Positions 1-11,565 are shown, numbered from the stretch's first letter. The stretch is DNA of 64,000 nt from Sipunculus nudus (GCA_026874595.1 CM049319.1:69501-133500), one strand, 5' to 3'. Translations and numbers: made by a program. The notes: generated from the letters alone by a model not told the origin.

Positions 1-165
1 ATCCACGAAATCAAGCATGAGTTCAAATTGAAAATGGCTGTTTTGCCATAAAATTAGCCATGAGTTTACACTAAAATTGACGAGACTTCATTTCAACAAC
101 GAGTTCACACTGAAAATTATTTTTTTTGCCACATAATCAACCATGAGTTCACACTAAAAAAAGCT
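1..165. repeat. Degenerate ~41-bp tandem repeat
   Basis: The motif ATGAGTTCACACTAAAA recurs with substitutions near positions 18, 59, 99 and 141, giving a period of about 41 bp and roughly four copies. The array runs off the left edge of the window and abuts the SINE that follows. Confidence 0.65.
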
Positions 166-366
166 GTGGCTATGGGGCCATGACAGCTGAGTGATAAAAT
201 GCTCGGCCTACTCCGCTGGCGACCCGCGTTCGATCCCCGGCGTGGCTGTGAGAGTTGGTTATAGTGGCCTGTCACAGGCCGATGGTTTTCCCCGGGCTTT
301 ATCCGGTGTCTCCACCCTAAACGACTACCGAGTGCCATCATCCGAGCCATGAACAGAGCCTCGTCT
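166..366 (+). mobile_element. tRNA-derived SINE
   Basis: The head resembles a tRNA gene. An A-box-like stretch (GACAGCTGAGTGATAAAATG) is followed by a near-consensus B box (CGTTCGATCCC) near 230, the spacing of an internal RNA polymerase III promoter. A body follows with GGTTTTCCCCGGG and a CCGG-containing stretch like the conserved central domain of many invertebrate SINEs. The right end is uncertain because there is no clear A tail or target-site duplication. It is a retrotransposed copy, not a functional tRNA. Confidence 0.75.
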
Positions 367-1440
367 AAGTATTTATAACTACTTGTACAATCCATGTAAA
401 ATAAATAACGTTTATTACAAAACGGGCGTGCCAGTGTTAGGTACGTGGCTGCCACTATATCACGGTTATCTGTATATACGGCCGGCCTTCCGAGTTAATC
501 ACTCGTCGGTTAATATTGTCAATCATGGGTCTGATACTAGCAAGGACTGCGGTGGGTGTGGAACTACACTGGCTTGGAGAAGCACCAAAGGTCCTCATGC
601 TTGGATTAGACGGCGCAGGTTTGTCGTTATTGCTGAACATTTTTGACGTAACCCTGTGGCTTAATGTTATAGTGTTTTCAGTGTTCAAAGTAAATTCAGT
701 TTATATGTCTGTCTGTCTGTCTGTTTGTCCGTCTATCTAGCTGTCTGTCCCATACACACACAGGCCATCCGCATCACACGACCACTCTGTTGTTATCACT
801 TGTATTTCAAACGTTGGTCCAGTATGGCAGGTAAACTGTTGAAGTCAGACAAATCAACGCGCCCCTGGTGTGCTTCCTGTTTTTACGGCTGGATCCATGT
901 TAATGGTTTCATGTGGAAGTGGAATGTTAGAATTCATTGATGAGAAAGCAAAAGAACAAAAGAAGCCGACTATTCAGGCGCATAGATATTCGTTTAACAT
1001 CTTTTATGACGTAATTGATGTGATACTTGGCTAACCATTGGAAATAAAAATCTTTTCCTCAGCAGATAATCCGTGGTAGTCAGTAGACAGTCAAGTAGTA
1101 AAATACGCATATTTTCCTCCTAATCACGATGAAAGGTTTAGCCAACAAAAATTAAAAAAAATATGCCATTCGAGGAAATTTAAAAAAAACATTTTGTGGA
1201 TTATCTTACTAAAAGTATAAATAAAACAAAATAATTCGTTGAGGAACTAAGGACCAATCTAAAATTGCAGAAAAAGGACAAAGGAAGATTTATCTTTTGT
1301 TTTACAAACTAGTCAGCCTTTGACGTCACATGATTAGGCTTGTGATAGAATCTGGTCCGGATCTTGTTCTTGTATCCTGAACATTTTTACTTCAAGTTTT
1401 TTGTTCTTATTCTGACGCACATGCTTCCTGTTGAGATGTT
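367..1440. other. Gene-free stretch, no recognised feature
   Basis: Only short unrelated open frames occur. A short (TCTG)n-like tract lies at about 705-742 and several A-rich runs at 1150-1230. No coding, RNA or transposon signal was recognised. Confidence 0.5.
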
Positions 1441-1763
1441 CAAAAGACGTGACACCACGGGAGAGAACCAAAGACGTTACACTATAGGACAGAACCAAAG
1501 ACGTGACACCACAGGACAAAACCAAAGACGTGACCCCACAGCAAATAACCAAAGAGGTGACACCACAAGACCGGACCAGAGACGTTACAGCACGGGGCTG
1601 AATCCAAGACGTGGTACCACAGGACAGAACCAAAAGCGTGATACCACAGGACAAAACCAAAGACGTAATACACCAGGACAGGACTAAAGAAGGGACATCA
1701 CAGGACAGAACAAAAGCCGTGATAACACAGGACAGAACCAAAGACGTGACACCACAGGACAAA
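1441..1763. repeat. 27-bp minisatellite, about 12 copies
   Basis: Units of the type GACGTGACACCACAGGACAG plus AACCAAA repeat every 27 bp (for example starts at 1446 and 1473). Because 27 is a multiple of three, both strands show repetitive open frames here. These are products of the repeat, not genes. Confidence 0.9.
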
Positions 1764-1877
1764 AAGTGACTCCATCTTCATCAAAAGGGGTTATGTAGAT
1801 AACACTGCGTCTTTGTGATTCTGAGAAAAGATTACTTTTAACTGATATATTTTAACTTATATTTAAAAAATATTGTT
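1764..1877. other. Short AT-rich spacer
   Basis: Sequence between the minisatellite and the inferred left edge of the first LTR. It holds no recognised feature. Confidence 0.4.
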
Positions 1878-3118
1878 TGTGACGTATACTAGAGAGGACG
1901 TGCAGAAGCCAATGATCATATATCTGCAGAACTGCATGTTGTTAATATATGCTGTTAATATTTTAACCAAAGCGCTGTGTTGCATATATAAGTAAGGATA
2001 ATAGCCAGATGATTATTTTGATTATTTATTGTGCATTAATATGGTGTATCGTGTTTAGATAAAAACGAAAGATAGTTGGTTAAAGGACACATGTATCTCG
2101 TCTATTGTTGATTTCAGCGCAGTTGTTAGAGAGCATATGTGCCTAGTATGATGTTAATTTCAGTACGGTTCGATTTAGACGGAGCCGCCTCTGTTTTGGC
2201 GATCACTAGTGTTTGTTCTAGATTTCAAAGGAAGTAAATCTGTGTGAGATAAGTTTTCTCACAGTCTGTTCTTAGAGGCGTTTTCTAATTAATATTTGGG
2301 GAGTGATTGACGTTCGGAATAATTTTGAGTAATGATTGCCGGGGGGGGGGGGGGATCGGGAATTGTGACGTCAGCAAGGATTTATAAGGAGTAGAGTTTG
2401 ACCTCAGCAGTTTCAGCGTACCGTGTTGGATATAGATTGATGATACCTACGTCAGTCCTGGGGCCGGTCTGCATATGTTACAGTAGAGGCAGCTGAGATG
2501 TGGTGTCTACGAACGTAGTGAGTCGATGTCTGATGAAGCCACGAGTGATTTCACTGTAAAGGACTATAGAAAAGGCAAATAACGTATTTTGCTGACGGAC
2601 TGGTAATCTGGCGGGGTGATACTTGTTATGAGTGCTTCCAGGAACAGACCGAGGACTTTATATATACGAATAACGGTAGAGGTACAGGAGATTGCTGTGT
2701 TTCTGGTACCAGGTCTGGATGATTCCAGGAGACATCAGCTGTGAGAGACTGTGATTCAATGCTCAGAAAAATAGTCTGTGAATGTACGTTGACTGTGAAA
2801 AGTGTATGCACAGCAGAAGAATGAGGATTATAGAAACTCCGTGAATACAGGACACTGTCACATCTCGGTGTTACGTGTGTGAGCGATAGCCAAGTGGTTA
2901 AGAACCGAGTGATCAGGAACTTTGTTGTTTGCCGTCGCGGTTGGACTATGTTTATTTATGTTCATATATTTTTTGTTGGTATAAAAGAGGGCGCCTTTCC
3001 AGAGAATAAGTAACTTTTTTTAATATATATTATTGTTTTGTTAACAGAGGTCTTAATTTTAATGGATTGTACGTATTTATGTGTTCAGCCAGTTTGTTTG
3101 ATTCTTACCGGTGTGACA
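1878..3118 (+). repeat. 5' LTR of element 1
   Basis: The start is set at TGTGACG, matching TGTCACC at the start of the 3' copy. The end is set at GGTGTGACA, which forms a terminal inverted repeat with that start. The left part matches 6304-6596 and the segment 3011-3107 matches 16122-16220. The middle (about 2250-3010) has no counterpart in the 3' copy. An alternative is a shorter LTR ending near 2260 with an unrelated shared repeat at 3011. It includes a run of 14 G at 2341. Confidence 0.6.
2878..2950 (+). other. Degenerate tRNA-like segment inside the LTR
   Basis: GATAGCCAAGTGGTTAAGAA is a good pol III A-box context as in Ser/Leu-type tRNAs. About 45 bp later GTCGCGGTTGGACTATG is a weak B-box match (GGTTGGACT against GGTTCGANN). 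It lacks a convincing cloverleaf and is best read as a tRNA-derived insertion or SINE head, not a working tRNA. Confidence 0.4.
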
Positions 3119-3312
3119 TTTAATGGCGAGCATGCTTCCAGTAATGATTTTGCCGTTTGAGAGCTAAATCCTGTCAGGAAATTAGAAAAGAACGTGAAGC
3201 TCAGAAAGCTCTCGACTAAATTGAAATCAACATCCAGTGCGGGCGATGGGGGTAATAGTAAACAGACGATGAATAGGGAATCGGCCCGAAAATTAAGCTC
3301 CCCCCGTTTGAC

Positions 3313-3910
3313 ATGCAGCACGCTAAACTATACGCGTTTCTAGAGCGTTTTGAGCGATTAGCGCTGTTTCAAAACTACAATAGTGATAGCTGGGATTTGC
3401 TCTTAAGTCCTTTCTTGCAAAGTAAGGCGCTTGAAACTAACGCGCAGTTAGCAGTTAGCGACGCCATGAACTACGATAAGCTAAAGTTACCTCTTTTTTT
3501 TCTAAGAAAGACACTGTCGGGATAAAGATAGCATAGCGGAGATCACCGAGCAGTATACGAAGGTCCACGGCTTACATAGTTTTACGGCGAGTTCCCGTAG
3601 TGGTGCTCCCGGGCAGCAAGTAACTCAGCCGAGAGAGAAACTTGATGCAGATCGCGGACCACGTGATCAGTCAGTTAGGCTGTCGGTTGAACCAGACTTG
3701 GGCATAAGGCGCGTGAATGTTAACAAAAGAGTGCCAGGTGTGGGCCAAGGGCTACCCAACATGCAAGCGTTTCACTCAGCTGTGGAACAGCGTGGGGCTA
3801 AACCGATCCGTAAGCCGGAGTTGATGTCAACAGAAGTTACGGAATCCGAGTCGAAAACCGTCGCTCCGGTAATCAGGATTCGGATAAACGGAGTCAGTCA
3901 TTCGGATTGA
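3313..3910 (+). pseudogene. gag: gag remnant of element 1
   Basis: The first open stretch (3313-3525) reads as the core of a gypsy-type capsid domain, with the motif FERLALFQNY, a Trp about ten residues on, and a following L..LL...KALE pattern. It stops after about 70 residues. A second open stretch (3698-3910) in the same region continues as low-complexity polar sequence. A functional gag of this family is several hundred residues in one frame, so this copy is broken. No CCHC zinc knuckle was recognised. Confidence 0.65.
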
Positions 3911-3911
3911 C

Positions 3912-4020
3912 TGCTCTGAATGAGGGCGGTAGCTCTTTACCCATTTGTGAGGTGTTAGTCAACGGCAAGGCAGTCAAAGTGTTACGCGATTCAGGTTAAT
4001 CTTCAGCAGGAGTACGTGAG
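3912..4020 (+). pseudogene. Retropepsin-like protease remnant of element 1
   Basis: In the frame starting near 3916 the translation contains PICEVLVNGKAVKVLRDSG. The D-S-G triad is the catalytic motif of retroviral-type aspartic proteases (usually DTG or DSG), preceded by the hydrophobic strand typical of the family. A stop codon follows immediately after the triad. It lies between gag and the integrase remnant, as expected. Confidence 0.65.
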
Positions 4021-4391
4021 AACGTAAATCCGGACCAGTTCGTCAGACACTAGATGAGTGTCGGTTGTTTGACGGATCTGATAGACGTTTTCTTTGGCAA
4101 TGACTAGTGTAGACTTTCCCTATTTTTGTGGGAACTATCAAGGCGATGGTAGTCGGAGATGCCGTGTGCGACTTAGCAGTAAGAAACGTATCAGGAGCGC
4201 AGGATCCGAACGATCCCAATCCTACGTGGATCTGATCGGGATTCAGACGTGTATGTGACAACGTCGAGTCACCACCGAAAGTTACGTCCGCAGTAAAGAC
4301 GCGTGTCGCTGCACGGTTGCCAACGCGAAGTTAACATGTAGCTAGTCCAGTCGCTGATGTAAGTCCGGCCGAATTCGTAAAGGCGCAGGAA

Positions 4392-4830
4392 GACGATCAG
4401 TCGTTAGCTTCTTACTGGAAGCTTCCTAAGTCAGCTAGCGGAAGTGATAGCACATTCCAGGTTAAGGACGATTTCTTAGTCCATATTGCACGAGATAAGT
4501 GCGGTGATCCGGATGGATCAAGGATCGTGTTACCCTCAGTCGTTGCGGACTGTTTTATGAAGATGGGCCGCTAGGCGATTATGGCGGGCCAACAGAGCGT
4601 AGATCTAACACACGAACGTCTAAGTTCCCAGTTTGCCTGGACGGCGGTCATCTTGCCTACAAACTGATCCGAATGAGAACCTGATTACCCGGATTTTGAA
4701 ACTAAATCTCCCTTAATCGGAGAACTAAACTGCGAAGGAGTAGACGACACCTCTCATGTGTCGTTTGCATCAAATTTGCGCAGCCAAACTAAGCGTGACG
4801 TACAGATTAATGCCGAGCTAGGCAAGTGAC
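4392..4830 (+). pseudogene. Integrase N-terminal remnant and linker, upstream of reverse transcriptase
   Basis: A frame open from 4392 to about 4666 (one internal TAG) reads as the region leading into the zinc-binding domain of gypsy integrases. It has ASYWKLPKSA, then DDFLVHI, a conserved LPSVV stretch, and THERLSSQFAW, which normally precedes the Cys pair. The His positions are mutated and the Cys pair and catalytic core are absent. A second frame (4677-4827) resembles the acidic linker that precedes reverse transcriptase. The family match is from memory of conserved patterns, not a search. Confidence 0.5.
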
Positions 4831-4932
4831 AACGGCGCGAGATACACGATCTGTTGAAACGGCGTACTCACAGATGTCCCCAAACTCTCCCATGTCATCG
4901 AATGTAATGTTCGGCTCACGTCTAATACACCT

Positions 4933-5620
4933 ATGAAGTTGAAACTGTATCGCATTCAATTTGAGTTGAGAGAGACGATGCGATCGGAAATCAACGAGAT
5001 GTTAGAGTCAGGCATTATCGAGAAGTCGGAGTCAAGTTTTGCGTCACCTTGTATTATGCTGCGTAAACCAGATGGAAAGATCAGATTCATGATCGATTAC
5101 CGTAGGTTAAACCAGTCGGTTATGTTCGATTCAGATCCGATGCCGCAGCACGATGGACTATTCACGGAAGTAGCCAAGAGCTGGTATTTAACCAAGATCT
5201 CCGTTCTCGGAGGAATCATGAAACAAAACGGCGTTCGTAATGCCTGACGGACATTTCCAGTTCAGGGTATTCGGGTTAGTGACGGCAGGGGGAGTATGAT
5301 TACTTGCATGATGCAGAAGTTGTTCAGCGACAGGCCGAACGTGACCTGCTACATAGACCTGCGTGCAAGTACACGCGGAAGTGTGGGACGAACATGTAAA
5401 CAGAGAAGTGATAGCTAGACTAGAGCGTGCCAACTTTGTGGTTAAACCAACGAAAACATTTGTAGGTCACCACAGTCTGGAATTTGTTGCCCACTTTTTG
5501 GGCACCGGATACCTAATTACAAACTCGTCGCTCCATTACGAAAATCCAGAGCACAGAAAGACCGAAAACCAAGAAAGCCTTGCAAGCCATTTTCGGGCTT
5601 AACAGTTATTACCATAAGTT
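4933..5620 (+). pseudogene. pol: Reverse transcriptase remnant of element 1
   Basis: The fragment 4933-5247 has the classic gypsy signatures ESGIIEKSESSFASPC, LRKPDGKIRFMIDYRRLN and WYLTKIS. A frameshifted continuation near 5230-5290 has MPDGHFQFRVFGL, the segment before the active site. The expected YxDD is present only as CYIDL, so the second catalytic Asp is lost. The thumb region continues in 5363-5602 (HVNREVIARLERANFVVKP, FVGHHSLEFVAHFLG). At least three frame changes make it non-functional. Confidence 0.85.
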
Positions 5621-5652
5621 TGTGCCAACCTATGCTGAGATAGCGGTTCTTC

Positions 5653-6115
5653 ATGCTAACGGACCTAACGCGGAAAGGACAGTCTAACAAGTTAGATTGG
5701 AAAGAGGTCCATGATAATGCGAACAGCCCACTTAAAGCTAAGCTGGCTGATCCTCCGATTCTGAGGCTGCCCGATTTCAGAAAGCGGTTCTACCTGAAAT
5801 GCGACGGGTCGGATGTCGGAATCGGTAGTATTCTCATGCAGGAACACGACGTGATGATTTATCCGATAGTTTATGCATGCAGCAAATTACTGGCTAGAGA
5901 AAGAAATTACTCTTCCATTGAGATAAAGTGTTTGGCTATTGTTTGGGCGGTTCAGAAATTTGAAATTTATTGTCATGCAGACCATTCACGATTCAAACAG
6001 ATCACAAACCTCTCAAGTGTTTTAGCAGAGCCAAATGCATACACCAGAGAGTAATGAGATGGGCTTTAGTTACAAGAGTTTCGTTTTGAAATACAAGCTG
6101 TTTCAGATATTTTAA
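5653..6115 (+). pseudogene. pol: RNase H remnant of element 1
   Basis: The frame 5653-6054 covers the connection (PPILRLPDF) and the RNase H core: YLKCDGSDVGIGSILMQ, where the first catalytic Asp sits in the usual T-D-A-S position, PIVYACSKLLARERNYSSIE, and ECLA-like KCLAIVWAVQKF. A frameshifted tail near 6060-6110 reads LQEFRFEIQ, typical of the RNase H end. The segment is shorter than an intact domain. The sequence then runs straight to the polypurine tract and LTR, with no room for integrase. Confidence 0.8.
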
Positions 6116-6284
6116 GAAGATTAGGAGTGTTGAACTGTATTATATATTGTCGATCTTAGATAAGACAGTGTATATTGATATGGCTTTATAATGTTTCACA
6201 TAATCTGTAATGGACCAGTATTGTATGATGTCTTCACATAACTGTAGTGTATCGATACTGCGTATCCGGAAAATACTGTGTATT

Positions 6285-6596
6285 TTCTTTTAAGAAGGAG
6301 TTATGTCACCAGAGAGATGTGACTTAGGTATTGTGTTCCATATTATAGTAGGTATAACAAGCAGATGATTATTTTGATAATTTATTGTGCATTAATATGG
6401 AGTTTCATGTTTAGATAATATCGTGAGATATTTGGTTAAAGGACACGTGTCTCGTTAAATGTTGACTTCTGGGCAGTTAATTTGTTAGAGAGCACACGAG
6501 CCTCGTCTGATATTAATTTCAGTTCGGTTCATTTCAGACGAAGCCGCCTCTGTTTTCGCGATCACTAGTGTTTGTTCTAAATTTCAAAGTAAGTGC
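6285..6596 (+). repeat. Polypurine tract and truncated 3' LTR of element 1
   Basis: AAGAAGGAG just before 6304 is a plausible plus-strand primer. From TGTCACC (6304) the sequence aligns with the 5' LTR, most clearly from AGATGATTATTTTGAT to CGATCACTAGTGTTTGTTCT. The match ends near 6596, a few bases before the left repeat of element 2. Confidence 0.75.
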
Positions 6597-6614
6597 ACCT
6601 GTTTTCATGCGGAA

Positions 6615-7414
6615 TGAGCACGAACAAATTGTTGAAAATATAAACGTTTAATAATTAAATACATAAATATATAAATAATATAAATACTTAAATATATATA
6701 TATATATATATATCTTATAAAGTCTTCTGAATATTCCTGAATCTTGGTTAGACTGTATTTGGTGTTACGCTTACAGTTTCCTTTAGGAAGTAGTGGATTT
6801 GTTGTCAGTGTCTAGGCCCAGACGAAAAGGGCTTCTCCATGATACCATTAGTGATCGTACCTCACACTCATAGATCGGATCATGATAACATCAATGATCG
6901 GGCCTCACACTCTTAGAATGGGTATAAAAACGAATCCTGTGGACAAACATTATATCACTATACGAGTGATGTTGTTATATATCTAAATATATTGTATAAG
7001 CCACACACTGGTTTATCGATAAACATTACATACGTCGTTCCAATAATTTATACTCGTATATAATAATATATCGTAAGATAACTTTTCCTGATCAATTATA
7101 ACAATATATAAACTATAGTCGTGGTTTCTGTCAGATACTGACCCTAAAATTCAATCTCATATCTGTGGCTTTAGCTTAACCAAATAATATTTATTCTCTT
7201 AACAGTCATATTTCATGTGTTTAGGAGTTATCATTTACACATTAACACGTATTATTTCTAAAACAGGCTAACTGTACTCCGATAATCAAAATTACTATTT
7301 AAAACAAAGTTGTACATAACTTCTGACCCATTTATTAGAATGACAAATGAGAGACTACTAAGACAATATCTCGACATGGTGTTCTGTGTAGCTCTGATCT
7401 AAAGGCTAGCAACA
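6615..7414 (-). repeat. 3' LTR of element 2 (left copy)
   Basis: It aligns with 15257-16115 over most of its length, including CAGTGTCTAGGCCCAGACGA, the tandem GTGATCG..CCTCACACTCAT motifs and TTAACTGTACTCCGATAATC-like stretches. On its upstream side in minus orientation (7415-7426) lies AAAAAAGGG, a good polypurine tract, so this is the 3' copy. A (TA)n tract sits at about 6690-6712. Confidence 0.75.
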
Positions 7415-7426
7415 CCCTTTTTTATG

Positions 7427-7719
7427 AAGTGTGGTGTGATCAGACCATTTCCTCGTGAAATGTAGTTCCAGTAGTTGACGTGTAGGTCACCCCTTGACCG
7501 TGCCATTGCCAAACACTTCTTTGTTTCCCGACACGGATATAAATTTTGTGCGACATCCCCTACAGTCCCACTACCCATGATGCCTCGCCTGTCCCGTTGG
7601 TCTAGGCCAGGTTTGTTTAAAACATTAAGAAAGGATGCTCAAGAAAAGCCGAGTACTCTCACACACACCCATGAAACAAACAACTAAGACAGCAGGTATA
7701 AAACAAACTTTTTGTGTTG

Positions 7720-7774
<55 letters not shown>

Positions 7775-10700
7775 GATTTCGATAATATGGCTTGGCTGGT
7801 AGCTGTCGCCAACATGAGCTGGCCCAGGAACTGTTACAGGTACCAGGCTCACTGACAGGGGACCATCCCAAAAGTGCAAGATCGTAAGACATATAACACC
7901 CTTATTTAATCTTTATGGTTCTCAACCAAATCTTCCCAAAAGGAATGTGTCACAAAAAGGAAAAATTTGTATTGACAGAGGAAAACTTGAAGTACATTTA
8001 GACCAAAAGATGATTGATTTAAGGACATATTCAATAGAGCACGTCACAAATTAATGAAGTAATAATACCAATAATAAAATATAATATCAGTTAAGTTCTT
8101 TACTGAGGCTGCAATACAGTACCTTTCCAATGCAATTAATAAAATTGTAACAGGCCCACCAATATTGCATCAGAGTTTGATGAATGTCTGTTGTCACAGG
8201 TACGTTGTGGTTTCAGCCGGTTGTCATGGTTTCCTCCACTCACAGGGTTACCTCCGGTGCCTGTTTTTCCAATGGTTTTTGTTTTGTGTGTCTCTGTACA
8301 AATATGCTTGGCCAAAGATTGTTTTCAACTTCAGTTGCATGCTACTATAAATATAGTTCTTTCAGAGAGTTGGTTACCGTTAAATGTTCATTTTGCCAAA
8401 TGTCCTCTGATTTTAACATGGTTCATGCTTTTTGAAACAGTGGGTGTTCAGCTCACTGGGGAGCCTTTCAATTCCAGGTTCACAGACCAACTCTGGCCTT
8501 CACACAAAATTCCTTATGCACCAAGACACAAAAACATTACAATCTCACTTTGAGTTGTGTGATTACTGGGGCATAAGAAAGGGAATTCTTGCCCAGCAGA
8601 AAATGGAAAGAAGGCAACAATTTAAAACCTAATAAATACACAGGGCATTGAAAAGCTGGACCTGACATGGTTCACTGCACTCAGTCAAAACTTGAAAACT
8701 GATCAGGGATTTAAATAACAGGACTCTACTGGCCCGGGGAAAGTACAGGACAGGGTAAGAAAACCGATAATATCGTTTGCAGCAGTCAACCTGTGACATC
8801 GCCCTAGCCTAGCAAAGGAGTTTGTTGAAACTATATGGCCATTAACTACCGTGGAGGTCACAGAGGATGGAAGAGGAGCAAACGAGGGGGGAGGGACCTA
8901 ATTGGTCACGGGTGACCTACAAGTCAACTGCCGGAACTACATTTCAAGAAGAAATGGTAAGTTCCAATACCTTGACTAAGAGTAGGTCACCCCTTGACCG
9001 TACCAAGAACCAGACAAAACAATGGATGGGAGAAAAAAACGCTAGATGGAATCCCTCAGCACGCTGCCGGCAGCAACCACACCACCGGAACGCTGGAGAG
9101 ATAAAACCTGAGGGGAAAGAACCCGGAGATAATATGTAACGATCGTATCCCAGTGTTTCCATATGTTTTAACAGGTCAGAAACGGAGCCACCCGCCGCGA
9201 AGGTGAGAGAGGCGCAACCGCGCGAACCTCGTGGGTCCAAACTTGAAGCGGAGACAAAGACTCCGGGAAGGCCTTCTCGTTGGCCTCAATGATCGTTTCA
9301 TGGATCCAACGGGATATCGTGATGGGGCTCATCTAACGAGCTGGACCAACGTCCCATGACCGGAGCTATAAAATAGTACTGCAATTCCAAGTAATAATAC
9401 AAGCACCGATATCACCGAGTTATATATACAATATTCTTATATTCTTAAAGTTAAACTGTGTCTTTAACAGAAGGCCAAATGATACTGGGGATTATAATTT
9501 TTTCAGCTTCTTTAATTCTGTTCATTTATATATTGAAACCTAAATGATCAATGTTTTAATTACATTGGTTTATTTGATATTTTAATGTATTATGGTTAAC
9601 TTTTCATCTTCTCCGTTTTTCCACTGGGTTATCCTCTGGTGATGAATGGATATAGGCCTATGCCCTGTTTCCCAATCCTAACTGATATATTCAATAAAAA
9701 TACTGTTTACATCAACATTCTGGACAGAACAGGAGACAAGAATACCCTAGCTTTGGGCGGTATATCGTCATGTTGAAATGATGGTACATTTTATTCCATT
9801 GCACTGGACATCTTGTGAGTGGACAAAGAGGTGGTAAACTTAACAATATTCGTATCATGCATGGCCTGTTTTCCTCAGGTATGTCCTTTTTCACTTCAAT
9901 ACTCTCTTTTATCATTTCCCATTCTTCAGATGTGAGAAATGTTCTTATTAAAGTGTCAATATCTAAATTTCCTGTGTCAAAACCGGCATAAAAATATTTT
10001 GAAAAATTGTTCATTAATTTTTCGAAATATGAATTAACATAATTTAAGATGCTGAAAAGTGGTCTGCAAAATTAGTATGGTAAAAAAACAGACAAGTATA
10101 AAGAATATAAGATTAATTTTTAAAAAAATGGATACAAGTTAACTAGATCATTACATGTGCTAGTAATATGAGTTTATTCAAGTGATTGTAGTACTTTTAT
10201 GATTTTATAGCATTGTAGGCTGCACAAGTTCTAGAACATCAAAGTCTAGGCAGTTGACAACGTCAGCTGCGCAATCACTTCCTTTATCCAATCGAAAGAT
10301 TGAAAGTTTTAACTGGATTATTAAATACAGAAATGAATAACTCTTTAACAGCTAACATGCTTGTTTATCCATTTTTAAGTTATCACAAGTAAGATGGTGC
10401 CAGGGAGCTTAATTGACTGAGACCTGATCTGTCCAGTACTTTTATGTAATGAACACCAGTGGTTAACATGCACCTGTATAACAGCTGGCCCCTGCTTGCC
10501 TTAACAATAGGCACATCCTGGGCAGTCACTGGACTGGACTGAGTCTGTTCAGAATTATTTGCTGATATGCTTCATGACCAAATAGGTCATAGGAAGTAAT
10601 AGAAAGTTGCCTTTTGTTTCTATTTCTATTACTATTACAGCTTAAATTTTTTAGTCTATTACCATTACTATTACTATTACATTGAAAAAGCTGTAATAGT

Positions 10701-10800
10701 CTATTACTATTACTTATTACTATAATCCCATGTCTGTGCACTTTCAACATGAAAGTCTTATTAAAATCATGCAAATGAAAGATAGGTAGATTATCTAAAC
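7427..10800. other. Unexplained stretch within element 2
   Basis: RNase H should lie here on the minus strand but was not recognised, so this part probably holds a later insertion or is rearranged. Contents seen: a (TA)n tract at 7724-7769, two copies of TAGGTCACCCCTTGACCGT exactly 1,500 bp apart (7483, 8983), a palindrome GGTCACGGGTGACC near 8904, and an open minus-strand frame of 100 codons (10014-9712) without a recognised domain. No gene can be called. Confidence 0.4.
10610..10735. repeat. Imperfect (ATTACT)n microsatellite
   Basis: The tract repeats ATTACTATTAC-like hexamers and trimers. It explains the Asn/Ser-rich open frame read on the minus strand. Confidence 0.8.
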
Positions 10801-10809
10801 AATTTTAAG

Positions 10810-11534
10810 TTGGATAAAAGCTTTCTCCTGTGCTTCCTCCCATTTTACTTTATTTGCTAGTTAGAACTGTCAAAGGTAATGCTATATCTGCATAGTTTGG
10901 TATGAAATCCATATAGAACCCTGTGAGACCAAAGAATGATCGGACTTGTTCTCTGTCTAAGGCCTTGCGGAATTAGCTAATTTCTTCTTCAGGGTGGGAT
11001 ATTTCCGCACTTCGCCTGCTCCTACCTGGTGACCTAGAAATTCTAGTGACTTGTATCCCAGTAAGCACTTTGAAGGACGTGCTGCTAGGTTTGCTCTACG
11101 CAAGCTATCCAGCACCTGTTTTTTGGTCGATACGTGCCCTTCCTATGTTACATTATGTATCAGTATGTCGTCAATACAATTGACAACATTTGGTATTCCT
11201 GCCAGAACATTTCTCATCATTTTGTTATTAAGCCTAATGGCATAAAGCGGAAGTGAAATTTCCCTTCTGATGTGAAAAAAGCGGGTTTTCTTTGTCATTT
11301 TTTTCCAGTTTGCCAGTACCCTTTGGTAAGATCAATCTTTGAGAAATATTTCCCGGATCTTATAGAAGCATATATTTCTTGAGAGTTTGGTATTTGTTCA
11401 GGATCAAAAACAGTGAATTTGTTTAACTTCCTAACGTCAATACAAAATCGATCACTGCCGGCTGGCTTCTTTACAATCACAATAGGGTGGCCATAATGGG
11501 AGTTTGATCTCTCTATAATCCAAATTTTTACCAT
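10810..11534 (-). pseudogene. pol: Reverse transcriptase remnant of element 2
   Basis: Minus-strand translation of 11534-11295 shows PIVIVKKPAGSDRFCIDVRK (the conserved fingers strand) and GKYFSKIDLTKGYWQ (first catalytic Asp). After a frameshift, CIDDILIHN at about 11185-11160 keeps the catalytic DD. It is followed by LRRANLAARPSKCLLGYKSL with LEFLGH and, near 10960-10880, VRSFFGLTGFY and FIPNYADIA of the thumb. Frame changes and a stop after ILIHNVT break it. The sequence then ends before RNase H. Confidence 0.85.
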
Positions 11535-11565
11535 ATTATCCGTGACCTTACTGGTTCATCTGTTT

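Larger units (their letters stand above)
1878..6596 (+). mobile_element. Decayed Ty3/gypsy-like LTR retrotransposon (element 1), integrase-first order
   Basis: Order on the plus strand: LTR, gag fragments, aspartic protease, integrase N-terminal remnant, reverse transcriptase, RNase H, polypurine tract, LTR. Every coding part is broken by stops and frameshifts, and the integrase core is missing. The two LTR copies share a clearly similar stretch (about 1980-2250 with 6345-6596). RNase H ends about 200 bp before the 3' LTR, so no integrase fits downstream. The integrase remnant instead lies before reverse transcriptase, as in Gmr1-type gypsy elements. The 3' LTR is interrupted at about 6597 by element 2, and a further LTR piece matching 3011-3107 reappears at 16122-16220. 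Confidence 0.8.

Noticed and set aside
1334-1762. 142-codon minus-strand frame and overlapping plus-strand frame
   Set aside because: Both are read through the 27-bp minisatellite and mirror each other, which is a repeat effect.
8904-9001. Nuclear-receptor response elements (AGGTCA/TGACC pairs)
   Set aside because: Half-site matches are short and occur in decayed transposon sequence without a nearby gene. Chance or repeat origin is more likely.
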